A stretch of 64,000 nucleotides of DNA from Lepidostoma basale. Taxonomy: Eukaryota > Arthropoda > Insecta > Trichoptera > Lepidostomatidae. The DNA lies in the NCBI GenBank assembly GCA_022606425.2, contig JAHDVF020000892.1, forward strand, positions 310,001-374,000. The letters run 5' to 3'. Shown here piece after piece: positions 59,912-64,000 of this stretch (positions are counted from its first letter, which is position 1; every line of letters starts with the position of its first letter). The position numbers were made by a program, and so were the translations under genes. The notes below the pieces were generated by a model that was given only the letters and a program-made list of their open reading frames with translations, was not told the origin of the DNA and searched no databases.

Positions 59912-61590
59912 ATGGACAACTAGTTCCTATGATGACTTATAATGCTCTTCTGCATTCTTGACAAATGCAGCGGGTTTCGACTGCTTTTCGGTCGATTTTT
60001 AAATATTACGTTTTCGGAGGCTGAAGTTGACATTTACAGTCAAATGTTTCTTGTATTTGTGTAAATTTTTCATTGAAATATTTTTATGAGGCCAGTTTTA
60101 CATATTGTTGCATTCTTTTTGAAACCTTCTTCATGTAACGTTGTTAGGAAATTACATTCACAAAACAATTGTTTTTAAATTAGATTTAAATGGACGCAAA
60201 ATCAAAAGTTATATGAAATATTATAATTTAAAAGAAATTATAGTGCAAATAAGTACAAGTTTTAAGTTGACGGTTTTAATTCTGAGAGTTTTAAATTCGA
60301 GAACTTCTTAAATGCTATTATTTCTAAAGTTGCTATTTAATTGCAATCATCTCACATTTGGTTATATTGATTTTCTGTTATATAAATAACAAAAATGCAT
60401 TGAGGACAAAAAATAATTAAATAACATAAACAGTACAGGATTTAAAAAAAATTGTATATGACAGGGCCAAATCAAAATAACATCTCCCAAGCTCTATTGC
60501 GTCTCACTCATGTATTTACCATTATTATTATTTTATAATATTGTGGATTTGGTTCATCCAAGATTTGCATTGCTGAGTATTTGCTCAAACAACAAATCAA
60601 AGTGAAAGATGTATTGAGGATTTTGAGAAAAAGTTAATAATTGTTGATCAATGTTAAATAATCTCTTGACTTGAAAATTGTTCAAATTTTTAAAATGTTG
60701 TCATTTGGAAGGTTTCATAAGAGTTAGCTTCGGTTTTTTTTCTTTTCACATGTTTGTTTGTTCAAGTATACACTATTCCTCATTACAATATATCATACTT
60801 ATTATTATTTAATAAATAAATAAAAAGCTTGTGTAACTTACATTACACAAAATGAGAACTTGTAAATATTGTGCGCGTTTAAAAAAATACGAAGCGTCAT
60901 ATGTAATAGATTTTAAGTAGGTACTGGAAAAAATTCTAACAAATTTGTAATAATCCATAGTGTTGCCAATAACAGATGAATTGCCATTACGAGTAAAAAA
61001 AATTGTATGGTTTCATTGAAACATCATACTGAATCACAAATATACATTGTACTATAATATTTTTAGGAATTATTGATAACCACTGCCAAAATTATTAAAG
61101 ATTTAAAAAATGTTATCACGTTTCTATTAATACTTTCTTCTGATAGTTCTAGCAACTCTTCACTTCGTGTAAAGTTTTTAAATATCTATTTTTATTGTGT
61201 GTAAATCTGACATTTCAATATTCACATTCAAATACACAAAAGTATTCCTTAATTATGAATTATATTTTACACCTCCTTGTAATTTAAAATTAATTGAACA
61301 TCTTCTATGCTATCCTAAAAAAAGATGATAGATTCAATACTCAAGTTATTATTGGGGTTTTATCAAATCACTAAAAAGTTTAACATAGAGTTTTCCACTT
61401 TCCTGTTTCTGATCATCGACTCGATGATAATTAAAAACATATATTTGCCTATAAAGAATTTGCGATAATTCCAGTACTGACTTGTCTACTGAATTTTGTC
61501 TTTATAATCCTAATTTGAGATTAATAAATTGTTAATGGATTTTGTAAATATGTATTATTGTAATAAATACATTGTCATTTTGTAAATTAA
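59912..61590 (+). other. probable 3' untranslated region, extent uncertain
   Basis: No recognised repeat. Candidate polyadenylation signals AATAAA occur at 60811, 61523 and 61562. Which is used cannot be told from sequence alone. Confidence 0.4.
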
Positions 61591-62644
61591 ACAATGTACA
61601 TAATGGATAATAGATTAATCTAGAACTATTAGTAACTCTAAGTAGTTATAAAACATAACTCTAAAAATTATTAGTCACTTGTAAAGGGAAACGTGTATAG
61701 TTTTTTTTTTTGTAATATTAAGTTTATTTTGTTTTAAAAGATATTCCATAATATTGAAAAGACATTTGGAATTTTATATTTAGAATTTTATTCCCATTTA
61801 CATATATTTAAGTCTCTTGGTTGTTTTTATTTTAATTTTTTTTTGTGATAAGTTTAGCAACAAATTATTATATTTTAGTAATAGCATTTTTGTTTTATAA
61901 GATAAGTATGTAGATAATTTTTTAATGTTATGATGTGGAAAACAAAGGAATTTGCGTATATGTTTGTATTGCTTTCATTTGACTTTTCAATGACTGCAAC
62001 TTTATCTTACTGAACTTGAACGGTTCACAATGAAATTTTAAATTACCAGTAAAACCCATTAATTTCATTTCAGTTCACTCTGTATTTCACCCCCCTCTTA
62101 ATTTCACATGTTTGTATAATTATATCACATAATGATTCATGCAAATTGCCCCTAATAATTTAAATGTCAGATCTGACAAATTATTTGCATTACGAAATAT
62201 TTTTAACATTAAATTTACTATGTAGTTGTAGATATGTTACCATATGAACAGAGAAGAATGTACAAAACATGTATGTATCTTATATAGTAACTACATCAGA
62301 TGCCTTTATGTATATCTATTGCATAACCCACTGCCTAATTGCCTATACGTAGGTACTAGAGTACTTTTTTAATGAGTGATTCTCTGTAGTTATCGACTCC
62401 TTCTATCTTTTTATATAGTGTAAATACCCTGTTAATATAATACAAATGACTACAAATGTTTACATACTGATTGCTTACATATTCAACAATTTTTTTTTAA
62501 GACAATCAGTCAATAACTCTTAAATTTTTCCATTTTCTATGAATGGGGTAAACTTGTTGAGCCCACCGGGTTACCGTGGAGAGTAAAAATTAAAACACAA
62601 TTGTAAGTTTAAAATTAAATTAAATCACAAAATACGTTTTTTCA
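61591..62644. other. no recognisable feature
   Basis: AT-rich downstream sequence. Confidence 0.4.
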
Positions 62645-62895
62645 CAAGTGCAACCAAATCTACATAGATGGCTGACTGAAACTGACACGTGAAGATAGAT
62701 ATGGATTTTGAAGTATATATACATCTTCCAAAAATTTGTCATGCATGATCATAATACCAAAGGTGGAATGGGGAATGTTGTAATTACATAAAGCGTGCGC
62801 TTAACCCAACCAATGACAGGTCATAAGTCCTGTAAACACCTTGATCATCCATGTTCATTTTCCAGTTTGCGTCTTCGTCTCTATTGAGATACAAC
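62645..62895 (+). repeat. T-element copy 4 (long form, left end missing)
   Basis: aactgacacgtgaagataga, tttgaagtatatatacatct, ggtggaatggggaatgttgt, aattacataaagcgtgcgct, taacccaaccaatgacaggt, ataagtcctgtaaacacctt, and right end cgtctctattgagatacaac. The left terminal repeat is absent. Confidence 0.78.
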
Positions 62896-63239
62896 TAAAA
62901 ATTTAAAACACAATTGTTTTTTGTTGGTACACGTTACTTCTGATCTAAATATTTTTTCCTTTTGAAATAGAGGATCTCTGTCTATTCACTGAATAATTTA
63001 TTGAGATATTTTATCATTTCTTGTAAATATTTCATGGTCAACGCGTCTTCTTGAATACACGTGTTGGATGAAACTCGTTACCTTTATGGGAAAAGTGTTC
63101 TGTTTTTCATCTTAAAATTATGTATTAATTATTAAGAATATCAATAATCATTAATACAATCCAGTCATTCCAAAACTATGATTGTACATAATTTTTATTT
63201 TACATTGAACATTTGTTAATTTAAAAAAATACAATTTAT

Positions 63240-63395
63240 TAAAAGCTAAAGCATTAACACTGTGGAATTCCATAGTAATACACATTGGAAATTGAAAAAT
63301 ATCGTCTATAATCCACAAAATAATAAACATGTTTCCTAGGAGACCTCCAATTTCAGGTTCCTTGGAAACCTTTAATACTTTGTGGATTTTACCCA
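63240..63395. repeat. FB-D remnant
   Basis: cattaacactgtggaattcc, atagtaatacacattggaaa, ataatccacaaaataataaa, catgtttcctaggagacctc, caatttcaggttccttgga, tttgtggattttacccaac: both outer ends with a collapsed middle. Confidence 0.6.
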
Positions 63396-63397
63396 AC

Positions 63398-63600
63398 ATT
63401 ATTCATTGTTTCTTGAACAATGATGTAAAACTCCATATTAAATAATTAATACGAATGAAAACATCAATTTTCTAGAAGTTTCGTTATATTTTATGGGAAT
63501 GACATGTTTCGCCTTTCTAAGGCATTATCACATGTCATTCCCATAAAATATAATAAAACTTCTAGAAAACTGACGTTTTTATTCGTATTAATTATAAACA
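63398..63600. repeat. FB-A fold-back, cleanest copy
   Basis: ttgtttcttgaacaatgatg, aaaactccatattaaataat, taatacgaatgaaaacatca, attttctagaagtttcgtta, tattttatgggaatgacatg, tttcgcctttctaaggcatt, then catgtcattcccataaaata, taataaaacttctagaaaac and tcgtattaatta. The loop is only about ten bases. Confidence 0.85.
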
Positions 63601-64000
63601 ACATTATTTTTCAATTTCCAGAGTGTAAAAAAAATACGTTTTTTCTTAATTTTTATTGACATATCTAATAAATAATTTTCACATTCATACACTTGTCATA
63701 AATGGGAGGTTGCAATGGTCACTTAACTCTTTATAATATGACAATCCGGGACATAACGAAGTTTCTAAAGCTTAAAAAGACAATACAGCAGGTTGTATAG
63801 AATAGTTCTTCGCTCTAAATCTCTTAGAATATAATGTTACTTTGTAAATCTAAAAGAATCTATATTTATTTATGGTAGATTTATATATATACATATATTA
63901 GTTACCAAGCACTGGGTTGTTTTGTTCTAAACTGTTAGATATTTATTAATCTTTGAGTTGTAATTATTTTTAAATTGTTGGATGTAGGCTGTGATTGGTG
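63601..64000. other. no recognisable feature
   Basis: AT-rich sequence, nothing recognised to the end of the window. Confidence 0.4.

Overview
This is a stretch of AT-rich insect genomic DNA. The evidence for an arthropod is the density of RTE-like and CR1-like retrotransposon ends, Tc1/mariner, hAT and pogo remnants, tRNA-derived SINEs, and one split gene with GT-AG introns and GC-rich exons. The order cannot be fixed from the sequence. Only one host gene is convincing: a polypeptide N-acetylgalactosaminyltransferase of the GALNT2 type on the + strand. Nine exons between 26896 and 59911 join in frame to 518 codons plus a stop. They cover the stem, the catalytic GT27 domain and the ricin-B lectin domain. 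The start codon and membrane anchor must lie in exons before 26896 that I could not identify. Introns run from 408 bp to about 8 kb and are packed with repeats.

Everything else that can be named is mobile DNA, nearly all broken. I use working labels. LINE-A to LINE-K are eleven RTE-like or RTE-tail families, almost always short 3' fragments; LINE-A is by far the commonest and ends in (TTAG)n or (GTT)n. A CR1/L2-like 3' end lies at 12.06 kb and a jockey-like one at 16.0 kb. SINE-1 is tRNA-derived, SINE-2 ends in poly(A), and SINE-A is a non-autonomous retroposon that borrows the LINE-A 3' end. FB-A to FB-G are fold-back MITE-like elements. T-element is a ~300 bp terminal-inverted-repeat family. 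There are also three hAT-type elements, a DD41D Tc1/mariner element with both ends, a mariner 3' remnant, a pogo-type element and a pogo-type MITE.

Layout. 1-26.9 kb: upstream or intronic DNA with a ~1 kb minisatellite (5.1-6.1 kb), the DD41D element (6.23-7.53 kb) and scattered LINE, FB and T-element copies. 26.9-59.9 kb: the GALNT2-like gene, with nested insertions in introns 1, 3, 4, 5, 6 and 7. 59.9-64 kb: 3' untranslated and downstream DNA, mostly unique AT-rich sequence plus one T-element, one FB-D remnant and one intact FB-A.

The most informative signal is the layering. Many insertions keep exact target-site duplications (7-39 bp for LINEs, 8 bp for hAT, TA for Tc1/mariner and pogo), so their order can be read directly. 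One LINE insertion sits only 14 bases inside a GALNT2 donor site, and one fold-back ends about 10 bases before an acceptor. No CRISPR, operon, true tRNA or rRNA gene was seen.
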